In this document: in pieces, positions 34,531 to 43,090 of the stretch
Layout of the letters: each line of letters starts with the position of its first letter
How positions within the stretch are numbered: position 1 is the first letter of the stretch
DNA from: Devosia faecipullorum
Lineage (GTDB): Bacteria > Pseudomonadota > Alphaproteobacteria > Rhizobiales > Devosiaceae
Assembly (NCBI RefSeq): GCF_015158295.1
Contig: NZ_JACDXV010000002.1
Span: 124,001 to 188,000, forward strand
Direction: 5' to 3'
Length of the DNA stretch: 64,000 bases
The notes under the pieces: generated by a model
What the model was told of the DNA's origin: nothing
Database searches by the model: none
The model's input: only the letters and a program-made list of their open reading frames with translations
Position numbers and translations under genes: made by a program

Positions 34531-35235
34531 GTGGCGCTGATCGAACTCAAGCACGTCGTCGGCGGCTATGGCGGCGCGCCCATTCTCAATGGCGTCAATC
34601 TCGCCATCGAGAAAAGCGATATCGGTGTCATTGTCGGCCCCAATGGCGCAGGCAAGTCGACGACGCTCAAGGCCATTTTCGGCCTGATCAAGGTCACCGG
34701 CGGCACGATCGAATTCGGTGGCGAAAACATCGCCAATTCCCTGCCGGACAAATTGGTGCCCAGGGGCCTCTCCTTCGTGCCGCAGGAGAAGAACGTCTTC
34801 ACCTCGCTCAGCGTCGAAGAAAATCTCGAAATGGGGGCCTTTACCCGCAGCGACGATTATTCGGAGACCATGACCTGGGTCTATGAGATGTTCCCGGTCC
34901 TGTTGGAGAAGCGCCGCCAGCCGGCGGGGGAATTGTCCGGCGGACAGCGCCAGATGGTGGCCATGGGACGGGCGCTGATGAGCCGGCCGAGCCTGCTCAT
35001 GCTGGACGAGCCCTCTGCGGGCCTGTCGCCCCGCTATGTCATCGAGATCTTCGAGACCATCCAGCGCGTCAACCAGGAAGGCGTGGGCATTTTGATGGTG
35101 GAGCAGAATGCGCGCCAGGCGCTGGCCTTCGCCACCAGGGGCTTCGTGCTCGCGCAGGGGCAGAACCGCTTTACCGGCACCGGGCCGGAACTGATCGCCG
35201 ACCCTGAGGTCGCCAAGAGCTTCCTGGGAGGTTGA
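34531..35235 (+). CDS. livF: Branched-chain amino-acid ABC transporter ATPase LivF-like
   Basis: A 234-aa second ATPase of the HAAT importer, forming the heterodimer with LivG. Walker A GPNGAGKSTTLKAIFG, signature LSGGQRQMVAMGRALM and Walker B LLMLDEPSAGLSP are canonical. It starts with GTG directly after the livG stop. It lacks the LivG-type insertion, which separates the two paralogues. Four bases separate it from the permease gene livH. Confidence 0.93.
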   Translation: MALIELKHVVGGYGGAPILNGVNLAIEKSDIGVIVGPNGAGKSTTLKAIFGLIKVTGGTIEFGGENIANSLPDKLVPRGLSFVPQEKNVFTSLSVEENLEMGAFTRSDDYSETMTWVYEMFPVLLEKRRQPAGELSGGQRQMVAMGRALMSRPSLLMLDEPSAGLSPRYVIEIFETIQRVNQEGVGILMVEQNARQALAFATRGFVLAQGQNRFTGTGPELIADPEVAKSFLGG

Positions 35236-35239
35236 GCGA

Positions 35240-36247
35240 ATGGATGAACTGATTTTCTTCATCAACCGCGTCTTGATCTCCGGCACGGTGCTGGGCTCGA
35301 TCTACGCGCTGGGCGCCATTGGCGTGACGCTGATCTTCGGCATTTTGCGTTTTGCCCATTTCGCCCATGGCGACATGATGACAATGGGCGCCTTCATCGC
35401 CTTCATGCTGGCGACCGCCCTGGCGGCCATGGGAATCGTGCTGCCTCTGCCTATGGCCTTCGTGGTTCTCCCCGTCGCCATGATAGTCACTGCCTTGCTG
35501 GCGCTGGGGATCGACAAGGGGTTTTATGCGCCGCTCCGGGCGCGCGGCGCCAAGCCGGTGACGCTCTTGATCGCCTCGATCGGCGTCACCCTGATGATCC
35601 AGGGCCTTATCCGCCTGATCTTCGGTACGGGTACGAAATCGATCTATGTGGCCGGCGAGGCTAAGGATATTTTCCGCTTCGACATGAGTTGGGCGGGAGG
35701 CTCGCGCCCCATCAACATTACCGAACCGCAGTTGATCATGTTCGTGGTCACCGCGCTGATCGTCGTGCTTTTGCACGTGTTCCTGACCCGCTCGCGGCTG
35801 GGCAAGGCCATGCGGGCCATGGCCGACAATGCCGATCTGGCGCAGGTTTCGGGCATCAATACCGCCCTCGTCGTCCGCGTCACCTGGGTCATCGCTGGTT
35901 CGCTGGCTTGCGTCGCCGGCACCATGTTGGCGCTCGATGTGGCGCTGATGCCGGACCTCGCGTTCAACATTGTGCTCCCAATCTTTGCCGCCGCCATTGT
36001 TGGTGGGCTCGGCCATGCCTATGGCGCCATTGTCGGAGGCTTCCTCATCGCCTTTGCCGAGACGCTGGCCGTGTTCAACTGGACTGCGGTGCTACGGCCG
36101 CTCAATGCCATTCTGCCCGAGGGCATGGCGCTGCCGGCCAATCTGGCGCTGGTGCCAACCGAATATAAGCTCACCGTGGCTTTCGTCATCCTCGTGGTCA
36201 CCCTACTGATGCGACCCACTGGTATCTTCAAGGGAGCATCGACATGA
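35240..36247 (+). CDS. livH: Branched-chain amino-acid ABC permease LivH-like
   Basis: A 335-aa inner-membrane permease with eight or more helices. The family EAA-like cytoplasmic loop is replaced by the LivH-type segment RSRLGKAMRAMADNADLAQVSGI. The start GSIYALGAIGVTLIFGILRFAHFAHGD is split here only for mention: AIGVTLIFGILRFAHFAHGD is the conserved first-helix signature. The C-terminal part contains GGLGHAYGAIVGGFLIAFAE. It overlaps livM by four bases (ATGA), typical of coupled permease pairs. Confidence 0.93.
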   Translation: MDELIFFINRVLISGTVLGSIYALGAIGVTLIFGILRFAHFAHGDMMTMGAFIAFMLATALAAMGIVLPLPMAFVVLPVAMIVTALLALGIDKGFYAPLRARGAKPVTLLIASIGVTLMIQGLIRLIFGTGTKSIYVAGEAKDIFRFDMSWAGGSRPINITEPQLIMFVVTALIVVLLHVFLTRSRLGKAMRAMADNADLAQVSGINTALVVRVTWVIAGSLACVAGTMLALDVALMPDLAFNIVLPIFAAAIVGGLGHAYGAIVGGFLIAFAETLAVFNWTAVLRPLNAILPEGMALPANLALVPTEYKLTVAFVILVVTLLMRPTGIFKGAST

Positions 36248-37572
36248 GCGCCGCTTCCGCCGTTCAGGCCGGTCTGGACAATCCGCTGCGTCGAGGCTTG
36301 CTGCTTTTCGCTGCCATGTTCGTCATCATATTGGCGGTCGGGCTGGTCCAGGGCACGGCCTCCATTCTTCTGATCCTGACGCAGGCCACCGCCTTCGCGC
36401 TGATTGCCCTGGGCCTCAATATTCAATGGGGTTATGGCGGGCTGTTCAATTTCGCCATCATGGGTTTCCTCATGGTGGGCGGCGCCTCGACAGTCTTTCT
36501 CTCCTATCCGGTCAATATCGACTTCTGGCAGAGCGAAGGCCCGATGATGCTGGGCCGGGCGCTGATCGCCTTTCTTGTCGGCGTTGTTCTGGTCATGCTG
36601 GCCCGCCGCTCCGACCGCATCGGCATCAGCGGCGGCTGGAAGACCGCTTTGGTGGCCCTTGCCTGGTTCGCCGGCTATATCATCTACCGCACCCAGATCG
36701 ATCCGGCCGCCGCCTATATCGAATCCACTGCCGGCTTTGTTGGCGGGCTGGGTTTGCATCCCGTGCTCGGCTGGGCTTTTGGCGGGCTGGTTTCGGCGGT
36801 GATCGCCTTTTATATCGGCAAGATCAGCCTTGGCCTCAGGACCGATTACCTGGCTATTGCCACGATCGGCATTTCCGAAATCCTGCGGGCCTTGATCAAG
36901 AACATGGACTGGTTGACGCGCGGCACCATGACCGTCTCGCCCATGCCCTGGCCCACCCCCTTGCCGCAGCACCTGCAAGCCGCCGGTTTCAGCATTCCCG
37001 AGAGCTTCATCTATGCAAGGCTCGGTTTCCTGACGCTGGCCGTCATCATCCTGGCGATCGCCTTCGTGCTGGTGCAGCGGGTCTATGGCGGGCCGTGGGG
37101 CCGAATGATGCGCGCCATCCGCGACAATCACATCTCGGCGGCCTCCATGGGCAAGGACGTCACCGGGCGGCAGCTCGAACTCTTCGTCTTCGGCTCGATC
37201 CTGATGGGCATTGGCGGGGCCATGCTGGCCACCTTCACCCAGATTTTCGACCCCTCCGGCTATCAGCCCATCAACCACACCTTCATGATCTGGGTGATGG
37301 TCATTGTCGGCGGCGCCGGCAACAATTGGGGCGTCCTGCTCGGGGCCTTCCTCATCTATATCGTCTGGATTATTTCCGATCCGCTGGCGCAGATGATCTT
37401 CCTCAACCTGTCCGCCTTCACCGACAGCATTGGCTGGGGCTCCATTCCCGAGATCGACAGCCGGGCTCTGCAAATGCGCGTCTTCGTGCTCGGCGTGGTC
37501 ATCACCATCGCCCTGCGCTATGCGCCGAAGGGGTTGATACCGGAAGTGGTGCGGCGTGAGGCGTCACGCTAG
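36244..37572 (+). CDS. livM: Branched-chain amino-acid ABC permease LivM-like
   Basis: A 442-aa permease, the second channel half with LivH, with about ten membrane helices. ALGLNIQWGYGGLFNFAIMG is the LivM first-domain signature, and the cytoplasmic coupling loop reads WGRMMRAIRDNHISAASMGK. It is longer than the E. coli protein core because of an insertion between helices (about residues 95-175, SEGPMMLGRALIAFLVG onward). Its stop codon TAG at 37570 forms the CTAG end of the second ~100-bp repeat. It is the last gene of the liv operon. Confidence 0.92.
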   Translation: MSAASAVQAGLDNPLRRGLLLFAAMFVIILAVGLVQGTASILLILTQATAFALIALGLNIQWGYGGLFNFAIMGFLMVGGASTVFLSYPVNIDFWQSEGPMMLGRALIAFLVGVVLVMLARRSDRIGISGGWKTALVALAWFAGYIIYRTQIDPAAAYIESTAGFVGGLGLHPVLGWAFGGLVSAVIAFYIGKISLGLRTDYLAIATIGISEILRALIKNMDWLTRGTMTVSPMPWPTPLPQHLQAAGFSIPESFIYARLGFLTLAVIILAIAFVLVQRVYGGPWGRMMRAIRDNHISAASMGKDVTGRQLELFVFGSILMGIGGAMLATFTQIFDPSGYQPINHTFMIWVMVIVGGAGNNWGVLLGAFLIYIVWIISDPLAQMIFLNLSAFTDSIGWGSIPEIDSRALQMRVFVLGVVITIALRYAPKGLIPEVVRREASR

Positions 37573-37690
37573 GCCGCTTTCAGGAAGTGTGGATAACGGC
37601 CTTCCGGCGTGGGCATGCGATAAAACACACATAGAGGCCATTTCAGCGTTGTTGCCGACGCTGAAATGGTCGCGGTGCAGCGCCGTCTAG
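37569..37690. repeat. ~100-bp intergenic repeat, copy 2
   Basis: It begins at the CTAG of the livM stop. It shares ordered blocks with copy 1 at 25881: TTTCAGGAAGTGTGGATAAC, TTCCGG, GCGATAAAACA, CCATTTCAGCGTT and ACGCTGAAATGG. It ends with an inverted repeat and another CTAG at 37687, shortly before the stop of the convergent methyltransferase gene. Confidence 0.8.
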
Positions 37691-37698
37691 CCAGGGGC

Positions 37699-38289
37699 TC
37701 AGCGGCGCGCGGTGACCCAGAGCCATTCGGTAGGCTTTTTGTCATAGCCCGAGCCTTCGACGCTTTGCAGGGCGAGGGACGTCCAGGGCGCGGCCTGGCG
37801 ATAATGGTCCAGCAGCGTGGCGGCGTCGGGATAATTGTAATAGCGACCGAAGCGGTCGCGGCCCTCGCCGGTCCCGGCCTTGAAGCTGGCGACAAAAAGC
37901 CCGCCTGGTCTGAGGGCGGTGAAAATGCGGGTGAGGTCGGCGGTCAATTCGGCTGCTGGTGCGTGCAGAAGGCTGGCGCAGGCCCAGACACCATCATAGG
38001 CCGCGACCGCGTCGAGTTCGTCAAAGCGCAGTAACCGCACAGGCAGGCCGATCCGTTTTGTGGCTTCCGCCGCCAATTGCGCGGAGGCGTCGGTCGGGTC
38101 GATATCAAGCCCATTGGCGCGCATGAAGGCGGCGTCGCGGCCGCTTCCCGACCCCAGTTCAAGAACCCGCGCGCCCGGTGGCAAGGCCGCGATGAAGGCG
38201 TTCAGATGCGGATCAGGCGCGTCAGCGCCGTGTTGCACATAATGGCTTGCTTCCCGCGCGTAAAATTCGAGCGTTTTATCGTCAGGCAT
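37699..38289 (-). CDS. Class I SAM-dependent methyltransferase
   Basis: A 196-aa methyltransferase with the Rossmann SAM site VLELGSGSGRDAAFM (motif I), the acidic GLDIDPTDAS (motif II), and ALRPGGLFVASF (post-motif). It is short and resembles tehB/UbiE-type small-molecule methyltransferases; the acceptor cannot be predicted. It lies between the liv permeases and a binding protein on the other strand, likely an unrelated passenger. Confidence 0.82.
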   Translation of the reverse strand: MPDDKTLEFYAREASHYVQHGADAPDPHLNAFIAALPPGARVLELGSGSGRDAAFMRANGLDIDPTDASAQLAAEATKRIGLPVRLLRFDELDAVAAYDGVWACASLLHAPAAELTADLTRIFTALRPGGLFVASFKAGTGEGRDRFGRYYNYPDAATLLDHYRQAAPWTSLALQSVEGSGYDKKPTEWLWVTARR

Positions 38290-38302
38290 GGCTCTCGATC
38301 AT

Positions 38303-38336
38303 AAAAAAAAAGCCCGGGAGATTTACCCCCGGGCTT
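38303..38336 (-). terminator. Terminator after the liv-type binding protein
   Basis: Minus strand AAGCCCGGGGG, loop TAAAT, CTCCCGGGCTT then seven or more T. Strong; on the plus strand the A-run precedes it. Confidence 0.9.
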
Positions 38337-38358
38337 CATCAGGTCACAGACGATCAAA

Positions 38359-39561
38359 TTACTTGATCAGGCCCTTGTCAACGGCAACGCCGCCTTCGAT
38401 GACCCAGTAATTGATGGCACCGGCAACGTCGCCGGCATCGTCGAACTCGATGGAGCCGGAGGCGCCTTCGTAATTGATGTCGGTTCCGGCAGCGATCAGT
38501 TCCTTGGCCTTGGCCCATTCGCCCGGCAGGATGGTTTCGCCCGGACCATTGGCGATTTCACGCAGGGCGGCCGAAACGCCGGCGCGGTCAGCCGAGCCAT
38601 TCTTCTCGATGGCCAGGGCCAGAAGGAATACGGCGTCATAGGAATTGGTCACATAAGTGCCGTTGACATCCTGCCCGGCGGCTGCGGTGAGCGCATCGAG
38701 AGCATTATATGCTGGACCTTCGGCCGCAGCAGCCTGGGTCAGGATCATGCCTTCGAGATCGGCACCGTTGCGGCTGGCGAGCAGGGCATCGCCGGCCATG
38801 CCGTCGCCACCCATGAACAGGTCGAACGAGCCGGATTCGATCGCCTGGTTGAGGATGGCGCCGCCGCCGGAATTCTCGTAGCCATAGATCACCAGCGCGG
38901 TGGCGCCAGCAGCTTCGATCTGACCGATTTCCGGACGATAGTCGGCCTTGCCGTCTTCGTGGGCGACATTGGCGAGCACCGTGCCGCCGGCCGCGGTGAA
39001 GGCGTCGGCAAAGGCGCCAGCCAGGCCCGAGCCGTAATCATTGTTGAGATAGGTGAGGCCCACCTCGTTCACGCCCATGCTCAGCAGCAATTCCGCTGCC
39101 TTGACGCCCTGAACGGAGTCGGGAACCACGTCGCGGAAGACGAGGTCGTTGTCGTCCAGTTCGGCGACGGCCGGAGCCGTCGAGGCCGGGGAAATCATCA
39201 CGACATTGCCGGGAATGGCCGAGCCATTTGCGCCTGCAAGGGTCGCACCGGAGCAAAAACCGCCGAAAATGGCGACGACGTTTTCGGCGTTGACCAGGCG
39301 GTCGGCTGCCGGACCGGCGGCGCTGGCATCGCAACCGCTATCGGCGATGACCGAGGTCAGGGTCTGGCCATCGAGAATGCCGCCCTGATCGTTGACATTG
39401 GCGATGGCGAGATTGCCGGCATCGACCATGCCCGGTGCAAAACCGGCAATACCGCCGGTCAGGTCGGCAAGAAAGCCGAGCTTGACTTCCTGGGCCAGCG
39501 CCGGAGCGGCGACGATCAGCGTCGTGGCGGCGACCGCCAGGGTCAGGGTTTTGTTGAACAT
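38359..39561 (-). CDS. Branched-chain amino-acid-type ABC substrate-binding protein
   Basis: A 400-aa periplasmic binding protein of the Leu/Ile/Val (peripla_BP_6) family. The signal peptide is MFNKTLTLAVAATTLIVAAPALAQ. The mature part has KLGFLADLTGGIAGF, IFGGFCSGATLAGA and VIYGYENSGGGAI. It is the likely partner of the livGFHM genes, although it lies on the opposite strand with a methyltransferase and a repeat between. GAGGGA precedes the ATG. A strong terminator follows. The ligand is probably a branched-chain or other aliphatic amino acid or amide, not certain. Confidence 0.9.
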   Translation of the reverse strand: MFNKTLTLAVAATTLIVAAPALAQEVKLGFLADLTGGIAGFAPGMVDAGNLAIANVNDQGGILDGQTLTSVIADSGCDASAAGPAADRLVNAENVVAIFGGFCSGATLAGANGSAIPGNVVMISPASTAPAVAELDDNDLVFRDVVPDSVQGVKAAELLLSMGVNEVGLTYLNNDYGSGLAGAFADAFTAAGGTVLANVAHEDGKADYRPEIGQIEAAGATALVIYGYENSGGGAILNQAIESGSFDLFMGGDGMAGDALLASRNGADLEGMILTQAAAAEGPAYNALDALTAAAGQDVNGTYVTNSYDAVFLLALAIEKNGSADRAGVSAALREIANGPGETILPGEWAKAKELIAAGTDINYEGASGSIEFDDAGDVAGAINYWVIEGGVAVDKGLIK

Positions 39562-39783
39562 AGACGTCCCTCTGTTTCCTTTGCGCGCCGGAAGGCCTTG
39601 CTGGCCTGGTTTCTTTCGGCGCGACTATGCTCGGGGGCGCGCGATACGCCCCGCTGGTAGAGACTGTTGCACATTCTTGGCGCAGGAGTCACCGGGGTGC
39701 GGGCGATAAATCATCGCGCTTGCGCAGTTGCTTAACGGGACGGTTTTCCGCATAGATTTCCTCTCTCTCGAGGAGGGGCGGCC

Positions 39784-40827
39784 ATGGGCCTGAGGCATGC
39801 ATTGATCTTGGTGGCGATGCTGGCTGTGCCGGTCGGGCCGGCCCTCGGGCAATTGAGCGTGCTTGATCGCGCCCAGGACGTCGTTTCTCAGCCCGCCTCG
39901 CCTGCCCAGGCACCCGAGCCCGCTGCGCCGCCGCCGGTCTGCGGCACGCAGCCCCTCACCATTGCGCGGATGAGCTGGCCCTCATCGATCCTGCTGGCCG
40001 AAATCCATGCCCGGATCCTGCAAACCCAGTTCGACTGCGATATTCGGCTCACGCAAGGCGATCTGGGTGCCACCGCCTCGGCCATGGGTTCGAATGGCCA
40101 GCCTGCAGTGGCGCCCGAACTCTGGGTGAACCGGGTCGCCGATGTGTGGAACGGAGCGACGGAGGCGCAGATGGTGCGCAGCGCCGCGCCCAGCTATGCC
40201 GAAACGAGCCTCGAAGGCTGGTTCATGCCGCTTTATGCCGCCGACAGTTTGGGCGGCGCTGTGAGCGCGGCGGGGCTTGTGGCGGCCTTGCCCCTGCTCG
40301 CGCCCGGCCAGAAGACGCGCTTCATCTCCTGTCCGCTGGATTGGGCCTGCTCGATCATCAATCGCAACCTCATCGCCGCCCATGGCCTGGCCGGGCTGGT
40401 TGAGATCGTCGAGCCGGCCAATCGCTTCGAGATGGACCGGCTGATCGCCGAGGCGGTCAATCGGCGCGAGCCGTTCCTGTTCTATTACTGGCAGCCCAAT
40501 GCGGTGCTGGCGCAACTCGATTTCGCCGCGCTGGACATGGGCGCATATGACGAGGAAGCGGCAAGGTGCCTCGCGGACCGGGATTGCGCCGATCCCCGTC
40601 CATCCGCCTTTGCGCCCGAGCAGGTGGTGATAGCCCTCGTTGAGCGCGTCTTTACCGGCATGCCGCAGATCGCCGCCTATTTTCAACGCGCCAGAATGCC
40701 ATTGGCCGAGATGAACCAATTGCTGGCCCAGCTCAACCAGCCCGGCGCGACCCCCGAAGCGGTGGCGGAACGCTTCGTCGCCGAGCGGCGTCAGGTCTGG
40801 CAGGGCTGGGTCGAGACCGCCTATTGA
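39784..40827 (+). CDS. Glycine-betaine-type ABC substrate-binding protein, paralogue A
   Basis: A 347-aa periplasmic protein of the OpuAC/ProX family. The signal peptide MGLRHALILVAMLAVPVGPALG is followed by an Ala/Pro linker and then the binding domain (IARMSWPSSILLAEIHARIL, EGWFMPLY, FLFYYWQPNAVLA). Cysteines occur in FISCPLDWAC and RCLADRDCADP, matching those of the second paralogue, so they probably form disulfides. AGGAGGGG precedes the ATG. It stands before the main betaine operon and is separated from it by an AT-rich promoter region, suggesting a separately regulated or differently specific copy. Confidence 0.88.
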   Translation: MGLRHALILVAMLAVPVGPALGQLSVLDRAQDVVSQPASPAQAPEPAAPPPVCGTQPLTIARMSWPSSILLAEIHARILQTQFDCDIRLTQGDLGATASAMGSNGQPAVAPELWVNRVADVWNGATEAQMVRSAAPSYAETSLEGWFMPLYAADSLGGAVSAAGLVAALPLLAPGQKTRFISCPLDWACSIINRNLIAAHGLAGLVEIVEPANRFEMDRLIAEAVNRREPFLFYYWQPNAVLAQLDFAALDMGAYDEEAARCLADRDCADPRPSAFAPEQVVIALVERVFTGMPQIAAYFQRARMPLAEMNQLLAQLNQPGATPEAVAERFVAERRQVWQGWVETAY

Positions 40828-41016
40828 CGTGGCGGCTCCGGTCCGAAACCCTGTCTCTCAGATATTTTTTCCCTTTCTGATAGTCAATTTTCTACATGCC
40901 ACCTTCTTGGGCAATCAAGAATTGAAGGTCTGACAATAGATCTTTCAAGTTACGCAATCCATGCGATCAAGAATTTATAAGACTGATTGTCTGTTATTGA
41001 GATAATATTGCCAGAT

Positions 41017-41045
41017 TTGACACCTAATTCTGCCATCTTTATGGT
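41017..41045 (+). promoter_or_regulatory. Promoter of the betaine-type ABC operon
   Basis: TTGACA at 41017 and TATGGT at 41040 with a 17-base spacer, placed 34 bases before the start of the second binding-protein gene. It lies in a distinctly AT-rich stretch (about 40850-41040) unlike the rest of the window. Confidence 0.7.
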
Positions 41046-41078
41046 CCGGCGCATTCCACAATAGCAGGAGTTAGCCTG

Positions 41079-42104
41079 ATGATTTTGAAATCCGGTGGCA
41101 TTGCCGCCGCGATAGCTGTTGCCTTGTTCTCGGCGACCAGCTTTCCCGCCCTTGCCCAGGATGACGCCGCGGCCTGCGGCACCGATCGCAAGATCGACAT
41201 TGCCGAAATGACCTGGCCGTCCGCCGCGGCGCTGGCGCATATCCATGCGACGATCCTCGGGGAGGGGTTTGGCTGCAATGTCGAGATCGTCACCGGCGAC
41301 ACGGTGCCGACATCCTCCTCCATGCTCAGCCGCGGCAGCCCGGCCATTGCGCCCGAGCTGTGGACCAGCGCCATCGAGGATGCCTGGGCGGAGGGTGTCG
41401 AGGAGGGGAGAGTGGTCTCCCTTGGCGACGCCATTACCGACGGCACCGTCGAGGGCTGGTTCATTCCCCAATATCTGCAGGCCGAGCACCCCGAACTGAC
41501 CAGCGCCGAAGCGGTTATCGCCCGGCCGGACCTGTTTGCCGATCCCGAGGACGAAGCCAAGGGCCGGCTCTATTCCTGCCCGCCCGGCTGGGCCTGTGAA
41601 TTGTCGACCTCGGCCCTGTTCGAAGCCTATGACATGGACGAGACCTGGAACCTGTTCTCGCCCGGTTCGGGCGGTGCACTCGATGCCTCGATCGCCCGTG
41701 CCTTCACGCGCGATGAGCCTATCCTCTTCTATTATTGGGGGCCGACCGCGATTCTGGGCAAATATCCGGCAGTGCAGCTCGATCTGGGCGAAACTTTCGC
41801 CGATGTCTATGCCTGCAATACCGACCCCGATTGCGCCGATCCGGCGGGGGTGACGGCCTATCCGTCGAGCCCGGCAGTGGTGGGCGCCGCGTCCTGGATC
41901 GTCGATGAGGCGCCAATCCTGGCCGCGTATTTCGGCAAGGTCGGCCTCACCAATGCGCAGATCAGCGAATTGCTGGTCTATGGTGACGAGAACCAGGCCG
42001 ATGCGGCCGAGACAGCCGAAAACTTCCTGCGTACCCGGCAGGAGGTGTGGACCAATTGGGTGCCCGCCATAGTGGCCGAAAAGGTTCTGGCCGCGCTCGG
42101 CTGA
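41079..42104 (+). CDS. proX: Glycine-betaine-type ABC substrate-binding protein, paralogue B
   Basis: A 341-aa ProX/OpuAC-like binding protein with signal peptide MILKSGGIAAAIAVALFSATSFPALAQ. The core matches paralogue A in order: AEMTWPSAAALAHIHATIL, APELWTSAIEDAW, EGWFIPQYLQ, CPPGWACELS and FYYWGPTAILGKYP. Tryptophans in the MTWPS, GWF and YYW positions suit a cation-pi aromatic box for betaine, proline-betaine or choline-like ligands. AGGAG precedes the ATG. It is the first gene of the ABC operon with its own promoter. A stable hairpin follows before the permease gene, as is common when the binding protein is needed in excess. Confidence 0.9.
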   Translation: MILKSGGIAAAIAVALFSATSFPALAQDDAAACGTDRKIDIAEMTWPSAAALAHIHATILGEGFGCNVEIVTGDTVPTSSSMLSRGSPAIAPELWTSAIEDAWAEGVEEGRVVSLGDAITDGTVEGWFIPQYLQAEHPELTSAEAVIARPDLFADPEDEAKGRLYSCPPGWACELSTSALFEAYDMDETWNLFSPGSGGALDASIARAFTRDEPILFYYWGPTAILGKYPAVQLDLGETFADVYACNTDPDCADPAGVTAYPSSPAVVGAASWIVDEAPILAAYFGKVGLTNAQISELLVYGDENQADAAETAENFLRTRQEVWTNWVPAIVAEKVLAALG

Positions 42105-42124
42105 GGCCCTCCAACCCCCTGATC

Positions 42125-42150
42125 AACGGCCGGGCTCCGACCCGGCCGTT
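42125..42150 (+). other. Intercistronic hairpin after the betaine-binding protein gene
   Basis: AACGGCCGGG-CTCCGA-CCCGGCCGTT, a perfect 10-bp stem in the 115-base gap before the permease, followed by only two T. It probably stabilises the upstream message. Confidence 0.7.
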
Positions 42151-42219
42151 TGCCGCGTCCGATCCCGGGGCCAGCTGTGCTGGGTCCGGGTTCGAGCGCC
42201 GTCAATCGAGAAATTGAAC

Positions 42220-43089
42220 ATGTTTCCTGAACTGATCGATACGCGCCCATTGCGCCGGGCGATCGATGACGGCCTCAATTGGGTCGTCCGCAATTGGGGA
42301 GGCGAGCTGGAAGCCGCCGCCCATCCATTGCTCATGCTGCTCAACGGTATCGAGCGCCTGCTCGTTTCGACGCCCTGGTGGCTGATTTTCATCATTGTGG
42401 TCGGTGTCGCCTGGCTTGCCACCCGCAATTGGAAATTGCCGTCATTGGTGCTGGCGTCACTTCTGTTCCTCGGCATTATGGGGCTGTGGCGCGACGCCAT
42501 GGCGACCACGGCGCTGATGATCGCCGCGACATTGACCGTTATCGTCGCTTCCATGCCCATCGGGGTCTGGATGAGCCGGTCGCTGCGGGCGCGGCAGATC
42601 ATCACCCCGATCCTCGATCTGATGCAGACCCTGCCCAGCTTCGTCTATCTCATTCCCACGGTGATGATCTTCGGCCCTGGCAAGATCCCGGCCCTACTCG
42701 CCACCATCGTCTATGCGGCCCCGCCGCTGGTGCGGCTGACCGATCTGGGCCTGCGCTCCGTCGATCCGGCGGTGATGGAAGCCAGTCGCTCCTTCGGCAC
42801 CAGTCCGGGCCAGCGGCTGGTCGGCGTGCAGATCCCCCTGGCTTTGCCGACCATCCTGGCCGGCATCAACCAGACCACGATGATGGCTTTGTCCATGGTG
42901 GTCATCGCCTCGATGATCGGCGCCGGTGGCCTCGGCTACCAGGTCTTGCAGGGCATTGGCCGGCTCGAAGTCAGCCGTGGTCTGTTTGCGGGTCTGGGCA
43001 TCGTCGTGCTCGCCATCATCTTTGATCGGATTACCCAATCCTTCGGCAGGCAATTGCAGGCCCGTATCGGTATGGCGGAGGCGCGCTAA
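42220..43089 (+). CDS. proW: Glycine-betaine-type ABC permease
   Basis: A 289-aa ProW-like inner-membrane permease. The N-terminal part has about 70 residues before the first helices (LMLLNGIERLL). The cytoplasmic coupling loop region reads VMEASRSFGTSPGQRLVGVQ and the membrane end is MMALSMVVIASMIGAGGLGY, both standard for OpuAB/ProW. ATG 42220 is preferred to TTG 42214. The ATPase gene follows one base after the stop, with GGAGG inside the permease end. Confidence 0.93.
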   Translation: MFPELIDTRPLRRAIDDGLNWVVRNWGGELEAAAHPLLMLLNGIERLLVSTPWWLIFIIVVGVAWLATRNWKLPSLVLASLLFLGIMGLWRDAMATTALMIAATLTVIVASMPIGVWMSRSLRARQIITPILDLMQTLPSFVYLIPTVMIFGPGKIPALLATIVYAAPPLVRLTDLGLRSVDPAVMEASRSFGTSPGQRLVGVQIPLALPTILAGINQTTMMALSMVVIASMIGAGGLGYQVLQGIGRLEVSRGLFAGLGIVVLAIIFDRITQSFGRQLQARIGMAEAR

Positions 43090-43090
43090 C

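Noticed and set aside
36019-37473. 484-codon open frame on the minus strand
   Set aside because: Antisense to livM; hydrophilic Asp/Gly/His/Gln-rich composition typical of the reverse frame of a membrane protein gene.
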